A stretch of 12,144 bases of DNA from Bacteroidales bacterium UBA2861 (GCA_002350615.1 DEFD01000016.1:1295-13438); one strand, 5' to 3'. Numbered from the stretch's first letter, positions 1 through 7,591 are shown. Translations and numbers: made by a program. Notes: generated from the sequence alone by a model not told the origin.

Positions 1-795
1 TTCATGCTGCTGGCGAACCGCACAGTTGCGGAATTCGTGGCGACGGACGGAAAGATGAACGGGGTGAAGGCGAAGAACGCCAAGACTTTCGTTTACCGTA
101 TTCACGACGAACCGAATACCGAAAAGCTTGAAGGCCTGCGGGATTTTGCCGGAGGCTTCGGCTACAAGATGGAAGGCGAACTCAGCGGACGCGCCGCAGC
201 CAAACAGCTGAACACCCTTCTCAAGCAGGCCAAAGGCACCCCGGAGGCCGCAGCCTTCGAAGACATCGCCCTGCGGAGCATGGCAAAAGCCAAGTACAGC
301 ACCGACAATATCGGCCATTACGGCCTCGCCTTCGACTTCTACACCCATTTCACCTCTCCTATCCGCCGCTACCCGGACACCATGGTCCACCGCTTGCTAA
401 CGCAGTATCTTGCCGGAGGAGAAAGTGCCAACAAAGCATACTACGAAGGAGAATGCCAGCATGCATCCGAACGCGAACTCGTGGCCGCCGACGCCGAGCG
501 CAGCAGCGTGAAATACAAGCTTGCCGAATATATGCAGAGCCGCATCGGGCAGGAATTCGACGGCCACATCTCCGGGATCACCGAATGGGGAATGTACGTT
601 GAAATCGAGCCCACGCATGTGGAAGGCATGGTGCCCCTGCGTGAAATCCGCAGCGACTTTTTCGAATTCGACGAAGCCCGCTACCGCCTTGTAGGCAAAC
701 GCAGCCGCAAAGTCTATCGCCTCGGGGATCCGGTGCGCATCCGCGTCAAGGACGCCAACACTGAGCAAAGACTGATAGATTTCGAGCTTGTCTGA
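1..795 (+). CDS. rnr: Ribonuclease R, C-terminal part (5'-truncated by window edge)
   Basis: This is the last 264 codons of an RNB-family 3'-5' exoribonuclease; the reading frame is open from base 1, so the start is outside the window. RNase R degrades structured RNA processively in the cytoplasm and acts in mRNA, rRNA and tmRNA quality control. The sequence begins in the RNB catalytic domain (LLANRTVAEFV). It keeps the family signature HYGLAFDFYTHFTSPIRRYP at visible residues 106-125, which contains the conserved RRYPD loop. An S1 RNA-binding domain follows at about residues 182-264 (GQEFDGHISGITEWGMYVEI and onward). The catalytic aspartates, cold-shock domains and any N-terminal helix lie upstream and cannot be checked. 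The protein stops directly after the S1 domain, without the long lysine-rich tail of the E. coli enzyme. It converges on the PorV-like gene with 3 bp between the stops. RNase II is less likely, given the long distance between RRYPD and S1 and the phylum. Confidence 0.93.
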   Translation, partial: FMLLANRTVAEFVATDGKMNGVKAKNAKTFVYRIHDEPNTEKLEGLRDFAGGFGYKMEGELSGRAAAKQLNTLLKQAKGTPEAAAFEDIALRSMAKAKYSTDNIGHYGLAFDFYTHFTSPIRRYPDTMVHRLLTQYLAGGESANKAYYEGECQHASERELVAADAERSSVKYKLAEYMQSRIGQEFDGHISGITEWGMYVEIEPTHVEGMVPLREIRSDFFEFDEARYRLVGKRSRKVYRLGDPVRIRVKDANTEQRLIDFELV

Positions 796-798
796 CAA

Positions 799-1698
799 TC
801 AGAAGCTATAGCCCAGTCCTATAAGCAGGCTGCCGGCGAGAGTTTCCGAAGCAAGGAGATATGCGGCATTGAGCTGAACGCCGAAGTATTTCACTCCGAG
901 ACCCGCCGAAGCGTACGAAGGGATTCCCAGGTCTTTCGAGCCATAGTGATACCCGGCCCTGGCGGAAACGATGTCTTTCCAGCAATACTCCGCTCCAAGC
1001 GAAGCCGAGAAGGCACCTTCGAAGAGATACCCCAGTTCGGCTCCGGCCCTGAGGCCTTCGATGATGTCGTAAGATGCACCGGCACGGACAAGGGTCGGCT
1101 GTTTATAATCCCCGCCTCCATAGTTCACTTTCCCGCCGATGTTGCAAAGCGCGATGGATGCACGCAGTTTTTCCTTCGCATAAGCGGCGCTGATATCCAG
1201 GCCGAAAACAGAGGCCTTGGCATCCTTGGCAAGGGAGGAAGATGCCATGCGAAGTGTCAGAGCGGCAGATATTCCGGGCAGGATACGGTAGCCGGCGCCA
1301 AGCGCCACAGCCGATTCCTTAGGAGTGAACTTCGAGTCGATCTGGCTTACGGAACCCGAATTGTTCACCACTTCATACGAATCGTACTTGAACGATTTCC
1401 AGTCCAACGCCACAAAGAGCTTCTCCGTAATCTTATACGAAGCTGCGGCCGCAAGGATCTTTTCCCCGGCATTCTTCGGCTGCCAGCTGCCATAAGACAG
1501 TCCGGCTCCCAATTTCTGCGAAGAAAAGGACTCGAGCGCAGCATAGTTCTGAAGCGGACGGAGATCGGAACCGAGGATCGATGCACCTCCGGCTGCTGTC
1601 GCCACAGGGTCGGAATTAACAAGCAGCGAAGGCAGTGCCTGGGCGGATGCCAGAGAGCAAACGCATATCAATATGGATGTATATATAATCTTCTTCAT
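799..1698 (-). CDS. PorV/PorQ-family outer-membrane beta-barrel protein
   Basis: A 299-residue outer-membrane protein. A type I signal peptide is visible (MKKIIYTSILICVCSLASAQ, likely cut after ASA at about residue 19). The mature start NSDPVATAAGGASI (residues 28-41) matches the conserved N-terminal block of PorV/PorQ/UPF0164 proteins, which are FadL-like barrels. The rest is alternating amphipathic strands and short turns, ending in a terminal aromatic (GLGYSF), as expected for insertion by the BAM machinery. In the T9SS, PorV shuttles cargo from the translocon to the PorU sortase, and PorQ takes part in the attachment complex. This protein is shorter than typical PorV (about 380-400 residues) and closer to PorQ in length, so I give no symbol. 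It starts 4 bp after the stop of the T9SS-tagged protease gene, so co-transcription is nearly certain and a link to secretion of that protease is plausible. The start follows a short purine stretch (TGAAAGC), not a good Shine-Dalgarno site. Confidence 0.75.
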   Translation of the reverse strand: MKKIIYTSILICVCSLASAQALPSLLVNSDPVATAAGGASILGSDLRPLQNYAALESFSSQKLGAGLSYGSWQPKNAGEKILAAAASYKITEKLFVALDWKSFKYDSYEVVNNSGSVSQIDSKFTPKESAVALGAGYRILPGISAALTLRMASSSLAKDAKASVFGLDISAAYAKEKLRASIALCNIGGKVNYGGGDYKQPTLVRAGASYDIIEGLRAGAELGYLFEGAFSASLGAEYCWKDIVSARAGYHYGSKDLGIPSYASAGLGVKYFGVQLNAAYLLASETLAGSLLIGLGYSF

Positions 1699-1702
1699 GC
1701 TT

Positions 1703-4351
1703 TCAGAGTTTTACTATGTTATACTTCTCTTCCTTCCCGCCCTTTTGAAGTTTGACCGTATATACTCCCGGGCTGGCTTTCTTCATATCGATGGAAGCAG
1801 GGTCAAAAGGCGTAATCTCTACGGTTTTATCATAGAACAGAGCTCCGGTCGGTGATATGATCCTTACCCGGTAATTGGCATCGCCGCTGCTGCGCAGATA
1901 CAGTTTATCCTTCACGGGGTTCGGATAGATATCCACTTCCTTGCTGCCATCCCTTACCATCAGCTTGAAACTCTGCTCCACCGAGACCTTGCGGACATCG
2001 GTTCCCTTGACCGTTATCTGCACGATGCCATAACTCATAGGGGTGATGTAGAATTTACCGGAGGCATGGGTCATGTTGCAAATGGCAGGATTGCTGATAG
2101 TCATACTGTAAGCGAGGTCCTCTCCATCGTCATCGGCGAAGTAGTCCTTAGCGTTCAGGACCAGCGACTGCGCGGTCTTGGAAGAAAACACAACGTCCTC
2201 CAATGCTTTCTTGACATAAGGCGCGTGATTCGGGAGGATGGTATAATTGACATACACCGAATCCTGCAGCCCATAATAATCGGTGACCACCAGGGTGTCA
2301 CGATAAGTGCCGGATTCCGCATCTGCACCTTTCACCACTACTTTGGGTTTTTCCCGCACGAGGGTGTCGAGCGTCGTTCCCGATGAGCCAGGTTTCAGGA
2401 CTATCTTGTAATAATGGCCGTCAGGCTCGATTATCTCATAATCCGCAGAGGCCGTCTCGTGAGGCTTTATGGTAATCTCGTCAGTACCGAGCAGATTGAT
2501 TTCCGGAGCATGATTGTCGCCGGTGGTAGCCTGGACCCTCGACGTCATGGCAGAAAGGTTTCCGGCCAAGTCGGCCGCACAGGCGGCAAAATAGTATCTG
2601 GTATTGAATTCAAGCCCGCCGAAAGAACCGGTGAAGGTAGTTCCCGCCACCGCATCGTCGTCCAGATAGAACATCGCATAACTCACGTCATCCGTTTTGG
2701 TAAAGTCGGAAGTGCTGTAATAGAGATAGATGGAACTCGGAGTCCCGTCGTCCGCATCCGAAGGGATCATGAAACTGCAGGTGATATTGTTCGACTGGGA
2801 CGTCACAGTCAGGTTCTCCGGCTTCTGGGGAGGCCGCCCGCCGCTGCCTGCTATGGCGCCGTAGGCATTTACAAGCCCTATTCCCATACCGTATCCCCTG
2901 TTAAAGGAAGTGATGTTCTTGGCCGATTTGTTCATGAGGGTACGCAGATCGGAACTCTTGAATCCCTTTGCAGTCCTGTTTGCGAGGATAAGGGCGGCGA
3001 CACCGCTCACATGCGGGCACGCCATGGAAGTTCCCTGCATCAGGCCGTATTTGTTCCCTGGAAGCGTACTCAAGATCTGATTGCCTTTCTGGGCGTCCCC
3101 ACCGGGAGCCGAGATATGCACCCAGTCTCCGTAATTCGAATAGTAGGCCCGCTTATAGTCCGCACCCACGGATGCAACTATATACATGCGCTCATAATCT
3201 GAACCATAGGGTTCGATGGAGTTGTCGTTGCCTGCGGCGAAAACGACGAGACCACCGGCCATGGGACCGGTCTGGTTGCCTCTTTCGTCATAACCTGCAT
3301 TGTCGGTGAAATAATCCACCGCCGCTTTCAGGGCGGAAGAGGTCGTTCCCGGATATATCGAGCCCCAGCTGTTCTGCGAGATCACGGCACCGTTGTCGCA
3401 GCCCCACACGATGGCGGAGGCCCCGCTGCCCTGCTTCTGCCCGTCGAAAATCTGGCAGGACATGATTTTCACGCCGCCGATTTTCTTTTTCGCATTTCCT
3501 CCGGCGATTCCGCACACTCCTACTCCGTTGTTGTTTACGGCGGAGATTGTGCCAGCCACATGTGTTCCGTGATCCCCGGGATTCACCGTGAAGGAATTAG
3601 TGGCGAAGTTGTAGCCAAAGCGGTTGTTGCCTTTTTTCCCGGGATTCTGCCACATATTGTCCGCCAGGTCTTCGTGATTGAAATCCACGCCCTGGTCCAC
3701 CACGGACACAATGATGTCCGTATTGCCGGGCTTATACGTGGCATTCTTCCATACCGGGAAGACGTTCACGTCGCAGCCGCTCACGGAAGACGAAGCCGAT
3801 CCGTTGTTGTAATAGTGCCATTGCTTGGAAAGCTGAGGATCGTTGAAAGGTGCCGCAGCCGATACGGTGGCCGTCCGGGGCGTGGCGACATAGCCCAGAA
3901 CCTTCGGGTCCCCTACTATCTTCAACTGGGGATTGAACTCTATTATTTCCACCCCGGGGATATCCAGCCCCATGCCGGATTTGGTCAGCCCCTTGGTTCC
4001 GGCATATTCAAGTTTGTACCAAAGATGCAGTCCGTATTTGCGATGGCGGGCCTCAAATCGCGGTTCCGCGGGAAAAAGACGTTCCATATTCACAACTCCT
4101 TTCCCGGCCAGTCCCTTGGTTTTGGAGAGGATCACACGGCCGGAAGAGTCGGTTGCAGCTTCCAGTTCGGCTGCCATCTCCGGGCTTACCTTCACGCTCA
4201 CATAGGGGAGCATCGCGTCTTCCGGCACGAAGCTGTTGAGAACCGTCGCGTTCTCCCCTTGAATCACCGCCTTTACGGCAGCCTGTTCGTTTCTTGCGCA
4301 TCCCGCAGCCATCACGGCTGCCACGAAGATGCTGGTCAGTATTCGTTTCAT
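1703..4351 (-). CDS. S8 (subtilisin-like) serine protease with T9SS type A C-terminal sorting domain
   Basis: An 882-residue multidomain secreted protease. Domains in order: signal sequence (1-17) followed by Cys18 (VMAAGC, a possible but non-ideal lipobox); a region at about 48-165 that looks like a subtilase propeptide; the S8 catalytic domain at about 168-500; a fibronectin type III-like domain at about 509-610; two Ig/cadherin-like segments at about 613-800 (the second with DYFADDDGEDLAYS); and a T9SS sorting domain at 805-882, opening with the hallmark VDIYPNPVKDKLYL and ending KYNIVKL. The triad is intact: Asp219 (VVDQGVDFNHEDL), His261 (GDHGTHVAGT) and Ser442 (GTSMACPHVSG), with oxyanion Asn375 (FAAGNDN), so it should be an active endopeptidase. 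T9SS cargo crosses the inner membrane by Sec, then the outer membrane, where PorU normally removes the C-terminal domain. The gene is second in a three-gene unit, 15 bp after the 221-residue protein gene. The leader before ATG is AT-rich with no Shine-Dalgarno site. Substrate specificity cannot be read from sequence. Confidence 0.93.
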   Translation of the reverse strand: MKRILTSIFVAAVMAAGCARNEQAAVKAVIQGENATVLNSFVPEDAMLPYVSVKVSPEMAAELEAATDSSGRVILSKTKGLAGKGVVNMERLFPAEPRFEARHRKYGLHLWYKLEYAGTKGLTKSGMGLDIPGVEIIEFNPQLKIVGDPKVLGYVATPRTATVSAAAPFNDPQLSKQWHYYNNGSASSSVSGCDVNVFPVWKNATYKPGNTDIIVSVVDQGVDFNHEDLADNMWQNPGKKGNNRFGYNFATNSFTVNPGDHGTHVAGTISAVNNNGVGVCGIAGGNAKKKIGGVKIMSCQIFDGQKQGSGASAIVWGCDNGAVISQNSWGSIYPGTTSSALKAAVDYFTDNAGYDERGNQTGPMAGGLVVFAAGNDNSIEPYGSDYERMYIVASVGADYKRAYYSNYGDWVHISAPGGDAQKGNQILSTLPGNKYGLMQGTSMACPHVSGVAALILANRTAKGFKSSDLRTLMNKSAKNITSFNRGYGMGIGLVNAYGAIAGSGGRPPQKPENLTVTSQSNNITCSFMIPSDADDGTPSSIYLYYSTSDFTKTDDVSYAMFYLDDDAVAGTTFTGSFGGLEFNTRYYFAACAADLAGNLSAMTSRVQATTGDNHAPEINLLGTDEITIKPHETASADYEIIEPDGHYYKIVLKPGSSGTTLDTLVREKPKVVVKGADAESGTYRDTLVVTDYYGLQDSVYVNYTILPNHAPYVKKALEDVVFSSKTAQSLVLNAKDYFADDDGEDLAYSMTISNPAICNMTHASGKFYITPMSYGIVQITVKGTDVRKVSVEQSFKLMVRDGSKEVDIYPNPVKDKLYLRSSGDANYRVRIISPTGALFYDKTVEITPFDPASIDMKKASPGVYTVKLQKGGKEEKYNIVKL

Positions 4352-4366
4352 TATTATATTGATGGA

Positions 4367-5032
4367 TTATTTCTGGGAGGAAAGGAAATCAAGTACGGCG
4401 AGAAGTTCTTTCGGAGAGCGCCATTTCACCTTCGCAGTCTTAAGCCAGGCCTTCCATGAGGGCAGGGAGGATTCCGGAAGGAATTCCTCCACATCCTTCT
4501 TGCTAGCCTTGACGCAGGTCCCGTCGGCAAGGAAGAGCCAGTAAGTTGTTATCAGACGGAGATCCGCGCCATTGCTTTTGTTCTGCATGAGTATAATATG
4601 ATTCTGCCCCACCTGGGTATCGAAGTCAAGGGACGAGAGTTTGCGGGTGGATGCAGCCGTGGAAGACGCCCCATACGCACCTCCGGTTTCCTGGACAGCT
4701 GCAAAATCGCCGGTAATGGACGCCAGAACATATCCATTTGCATTTTCGGCTACGACCTTGCGGACGCCGCCTTCAACAGGGATGAATTTGTCGGCGCCTA
4801 TCGTTACAAGATTCACCCCGGCAAGATTCGCTTCCTTTACAAGGTCCTTATCGATGAAATGGAGCTGATTCCTGCGCAAATGCACATTCAGCTGCACCTC
4901 ACTCTTACCTCCTGCAAGATATATGGTGCCTGCAGTAAAATTATTATAGAGATACGGCCAGGTAGTGCTGGGATTCTGCGCAAAGGCTGCCGTGCAAAGC
5001 AGTGCCGCCGCGATTGTAAGAAACTTTTTCAT
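4367..5032 (-). CDS. Small secreted protein of unknown function
   Basis: A 221-residue protein with a clear type I signal peptide (MKKFLTIAAALLCTAAFAQ, likely cut after AFA at residue 18), so it is periplasmic or exported. I do not recognise a named family. What can be seen: an early beta-rich segment at about 30-62 (NFTAGTIYLAGGKSEVQLNV then HLRRNQLHFID) of the 'element plus gene-neutral strand' kind seen in many uncharacterised Bacteroidota periplasmic proteins; a middle region at about 70-165 with a low-complexity Ala/Ser/Thr stretch near 118-130; and a C-terminal Lys-rich helical segment at about 176-221 (KASKKDVEEFLPESS, then WLKTAKVKWRSPKELLAVLDFL). I recall the two end segments occurring together in other Bacteroidota proteins, but that is memory, not a search. 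There is no catalytic motif, lipobox or T9SS domain. As first gene of the protease unit it could be a partner or accessory of the protease; that is inferred only from position. The start is the only ATG before the signal peptide. Confidence 0.85.
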   Translation of the reverse strand: MKKFLTIAAALLCTAAFAQNPSTTWPYLYNNFTAGTIYLAGGKSEVQLNVHLRRNQLHFIDKDLVKEANLAGVNLVTIGADKFIPVEGGVRKVVAENANGYVLASITGDFAAVQETGGAYGASSTAASTRKLSSLDFDTQVGQNHIILMQNKSNGADLRLITTYWLFLADGTCVKASKKDVEEFLPESSLPSWKAWLKTAKVKWRSPKELLAVLDFLSSQK

Positions 5033-5046
5033 TCGAATAATGTATT

Positions 5047-5063
5047 TTTCATTTCGAATGAAA
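5047..5063. repeat. Perfect 7-bp inverted repeat at the expected transcript start of the protease unit
   Basis: TTTCATT, spacer TCG, then AATGAAA forms a perfect palindrome with 7-bp arms. It lies between the proposed -7 element (5068-5075) and the start codon (5030-5032), covering the expected transcription start. It could be an operator or a short leader hairpin. Being AT-rich it could also be chance. A related stretch, TTTTTCATTCGAAT, recurs at 5025-5038 across the start codon. Confidence 0.3.
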
Positions 5064-5067
5064 TTTA

Positions 5068-5075
5068 CAAATATA
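5068..5075 (-). promoter_or_regulatory. Putative Bacteroidota -7 promoter element for the protease unit
   Basis: Read on the minus strand, TATATTTG matches the Bacteroidota sigma-ABfr -7 consensus TAnnTTTG. It sits 35 bp upstream of the ATG at 5032, which would give a leader of roughly 28-30 nt. No TTTG -33 element is visible at the expected distance, where the sequence is occupied by the terminator hairpin, so the promoter may be weak or need an activator. Confidence 0.4.
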
Positions 5076-5077
5076 AT

Positions 5078-5111
5078 AAAAAAAGGACACCCCAGTATTG
5101 AGGGTGCCCTT
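5078..5111 (-). terminator. Rho-independent terminator of the SusCD unit
   Basis: On the minus strand the stem arm AAGGGCACCC (5111-5102) pairs with GGGTGTCCTT (5092-5083). It has one G-U wobble and a 9-nt loop (5101-5093), followed directly by a run of seven T (5084-5078, overlapping the last stem bases). It begins 20 bp after the stop codon of the lipoprotein gene at 5131. A GC-rich stem with a T-tract in the direction of transcription is a textbook intrinsic terminator and separates the SusCD unit from the protease unit. On the plus strand the stem is followed by TTAATTAAT, a poor T-tract, so it is directional. Confidence 0.85.
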
Positions 5112-5130
5112 AATTAATATGTGAAAGGTT

Positions 5131-6696
5131 TTACTTTCGCGTAGCGTCTATGGTAGCATACGCTGCCAGATACGCGTTACTTGCATCCTTGAACACGAAA
5201 TAATCCGACGAGTTGCTTAATGTACCTGCAGCAGGAACAGCTATAGTCGCCGTCTCCGGTCCATTGAACGAAAGTTTAAAATTGGAACCTGTATACGGCG
5301 AAAGGGTTATCGTACCAAGATCTGCATCAAAGAACGCAGGGACATTGGCAAATCCAAGGAAGTCCGTAAAGACGATATTGTTGCCATCGTCATCGGGCTC
5401 AGAAAGTGCGGCTATCGAAAGAGTGGTATCGACAGGGGCGCCGGTGCTCAGAATTTCAATGGTGGTTACCGAATAGTCTCCCACAATTGAAGCGGCGGTG
5501 TATCCATACGAGCAAAGCAGCTTCTTCTCAATGCTTGTAGCAGCGTTGGGATTGCCGTAGATATCCTGGATGCAGTCTTCGGCGATGTCATAGCTGACAT
5601 AGTAGCCAAGGTCAGGATCTTCATCGGTTTCGAGAAGAAGGTCTCCATTCGCGTCGTAGTCCCATTTGGCTAGTGTGTAGTTGATTACACGGCCGGTCAC
5701 CGCATGTTCATAGGTAACTTTTACACCCTCACCCGCATTTTTACCATACCAGTCTGCATAATTCCGCTCACCTACAAGAACCGGAGTCAATGCCAGTTTG
5801 CAGAGACTGGGATCAGAGAATTTGAACACTGAATCTTCTGCAATAGGGCATTCAAGCTCGAAGGGCTTGGAGTCATATTGTCCAAGGAGACCGATGAAAT
5901 TACCGGCATATGTCCCCTTGAGAACAATAGTAGATTTTGTGTAAGCCGCATTCACATTACCGAGTGCGTTCACCACGGATCCGGGGCCGATGAGCAGCGA
6001 AATATAGGCATTAGGCGCATAAGCTTCCTTAGGAACATTCACCGCGACATATCCGTCCGCATCGATACTCACGTTCTCGGCGGGTACCGGGAGTTGCAAT
6101 ATTGGATTAAGGATATAGTTCCTGCTGGCGCCACCATCGTAATTGGCTCCGTACTGAACCACAACAAATTTGGCTGTGTCCGTAAGTTCGACAGGGTCGT
6201 CGAACAGTACGTATATAGTGAGCTCATCACCTTCGGACTCAAAATCACACTCGTTTTCGAGCACGACAGGAGCTGTCTCATCAGTTGTGGTAACTGTCTT
6301 GAAAGCGACCTCGCTGAGATTGTGAGTTTCCTTGTTGGCAGCAACGGCAAGCAGTGTATAGTCCGTGTTTGCATCGAGCTTATCAACCTCAGCCTTGAGA
6401 GTATCGGCTTCTGCAGCACTTGCAACTACGCTCTTTATTCCGCCTAGTTTTCCGTTAAGGAGCAAGTCCGGATTGATTTGATCCGGGGTGACAGCGCCGG
6501 CGACCAAAGCATAGGAATAGTACCCGGTGTTGGCTCCCGGGACAACCTCGAGATAAATCGAGTTGTCTCCGGTAACCTCAACCTTCAGTGATGGAGCCGA
6601 AATTTCGCCGAACTTGATCTTTGGCTCATCTTCAAACTTTGCGCAGGATGCGAGTCCAAGAATCACCACTGATATTGTTAATAATATTTTTTTCAT
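5131..6696 (-). CDS. Surface lipoprotein with FN3-like and SbsA-type Ig-like domains (SusCD partner)
   Basis: A 521-residue lipoprotein, last gene of the SusCD unit. The signal peptide ends in a good lipobox, LASC, with lipidated Cys18. The following AKFEDE is acidic, resembling the lipoprotein export signals that send Bacteroidota lipoproteins to the outer face of the outer membrane. Domains as I read them: FN3-like at about 34-138 (ends ANTDYTLLAVAAN and SEVAFKTVTT); a first SbsA-type Ig-like domain at about 140-260 (LTIYVLFDDPVELTD, closing with GSVVNALGNVNAAY); a second, divergent one at about 300-390 (closing with CIQDIYGNPNAATS); and a C-terminal beta domain at about 402-521 (ASIVGDYSVTTIEI). 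There are no enzyme motifs. The likely role is to bind the ligand at the cell surface and hand it to SusCD, as SusE/SusF-position proteins do; this is inferred from position and architecture. The start follows a 13-bp gap without a Shine-Dalgarno site. Confidence 0.85.
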   Translation of the reverse strand: MKKILLTISVVILGLASCAKFEDEPKIKFGEISAPSLKVEVTGDNSIYLEVVPGANTGYYSYALVAGAVTPDQINPDLLLNGKLGGIKSVVASAAEADTLKAEVDKLDANTDYTLLAVAANKETHNLSEVAFKTVTTTDETAPVVLENECDFESEGDELTIYVLFDDPVELTDTAKFVVVQYGANYDGGASRNYILNPILQLPVPAENVSIDADGYVAVNVPKEAYAPNAYISLLIGPGSVVNALGNVNAAYTKSTIVLKGTYAGNFIGLLGQYDSKPFELECPIAEDSVFKFSDPSLCKLALTPVLVGERNYADWYGKNAGEGVKVTYEHAVTGRVINYTLAKWDYDANGDLLLETDEDPDLGYYVSYDIAEDCIQDIYGNPNAATSIEKKLLCSYGYTAASIVGDYSVTTIEILSTGAPVDTTLSIAALSEPDDDGNNIVFTDFLGFANVPAFFDADLGTITLSPYTGSNFKLSFNGPETATIAVPAAGTLSNSSDYFVFKDASNAYLAAYATIDATRK

Positions 6697-6709
6697 AACC
6701 GTTCAGTTT

Positions 6710-7585
6710 TTATTTCTTCACACCTGTAATCTCAGGCAATAGCAGATTAATGTAAGAGTTGGCAGTACCTACCCTGAATGCGAAACCATAATCTTTGCCG
6801 AACGAAATCGTCGTCTTCTCGCCAAATGTTATAGTAGCGGTTACAGAGCCTGTGTTGTTCAGATGCAAATCTGAAGTCAAAGAATAAAGCACGATATGGC
6901 TTCCGTCGCTGCGGGCGTACTCAGATTCCTGGCCAAGCGGAATAACTATGCTGGTGAGATCATCAGAGACGTTTCCGTAGTAGAGCATATCATCACCCTT
7001 CCAGCCGTCATTGCCGAACAGATTGTCTATCCATACCATATGATCATCACTGTTATCTTTTATGAAGGTTACCTCAAATTCCTGGGGTCCGTTGAAATAG
7101 CTTTCCGCCGACAAGGTCCAAGTTCCAAGGATAGGAGTCAGAGGATGATCGATATCGTTTATCTTCACCAGACACTCGCTCGCTGCTCCGAGATCAACAT
7201 TCTCAGAGGCATTGAGAGAGATAAAGAAAATGAGGTCACCGGTATAAAGACCGTCTGCATGAGGAATAATTTCGATATACGCGGTGCGGTGATCCTTGTC
7301 AAAGGAAAGTGTCGCCGTGTTGTCAACCAATTCGAAGTTGGTTCCCTGAACGGCGGAACTGTCTTTAACGGTATAACTCACTCTTTCCTCGAGACCCTTT
7401 ACAGAAGCGAGGGTTACGGGAATCCTGAGAGTGTCCGCAGAGTCTTCATCGATATTGAAAGAAGCAGCGTTGAATGCAACGAAAGCATTTGAATCGCTGA
7501 ATTCAGCAGGCTCGTTCTTGTTGCAGGAAGCCAGGACTGCAGTGATTGACGCTGCAAGCGCAAAATATTTGAATATCTTTTTCAT
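6710..7585 (-). CDS. Calx-beta domain lipoprotein (SusCD partner)
   Basis: A 291-residue lipoprotein. The lipobox is LASC with lipidated Cys21, followed by NKNEPAEF. Residues about 33-146 look like a Calx-beta domain: FVAFNAASFNIDED, then a central VSYTVKDSSAVQGTNFEL, then HRTAYIEIIPHADG and an ending LVKINDID. Calx-beta folds are beta-sandwiches common in extracellular binding and adhesion proteins, and many bind calcium. Residues about 152-287 form a second beta-rich domain (ILGTWTLSAES then FEVTFIKD), similar in outline to the C-terminal domain of the next lipoprotein. There is no enzymatic motif. The gene lies between susD-like (16-bp gap) and the second lipoprotein gene (13-bp gap). It probably sits on the cell surface next to SusCD as a ligand-binding or scaffold subunit; the ligand is unknown. 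A strong Shine-Dalgarno site supports this start. Confidence 0.87.
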   Translation of the reverse strand: MKKIFKYFALAASITAVLASCNKNEPAEFSDSNAFVAFNAASFNIDEDSADTLRIPVTLASVKGLEERVSYTVKDSSAVQGTNFELVDNTATLSFDKDHRTAYIEIIPHADGLYTGDLIFFISLNASENVDLGAASECLVKINDIDHPLTPILGTWTLSAESYFNGPQEFEVTFIKDNSDDHMVWIDNLFGNDGWKGDDMLYYGNVSDDLTSIVIPLGQESEYARSDGSHIVLYSLTSDLHLNNTGSVTATITFGEKTTISFGKDYGFAFRVGTANSYINLLLPEITGVKK

Positions 7586-7591
7586 TGTCTT

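Noticed and set aside
2500..3000. Frameshift or break in the S8 protease between catalytic and FN3 domains
   Set aside because: The frame is continuous, the catalytic domain is complete through the GTSMACPHVSG helix and beyond, and the linker PPQKPEN is a normal FN3 boundary.
3560..4459. Plus-strand open frame opposite the protease N-terminal region (299 codons)
   Set aside because: It spans the antisense of the S8 catalytic domain and a gene junction, with no recognisable product.
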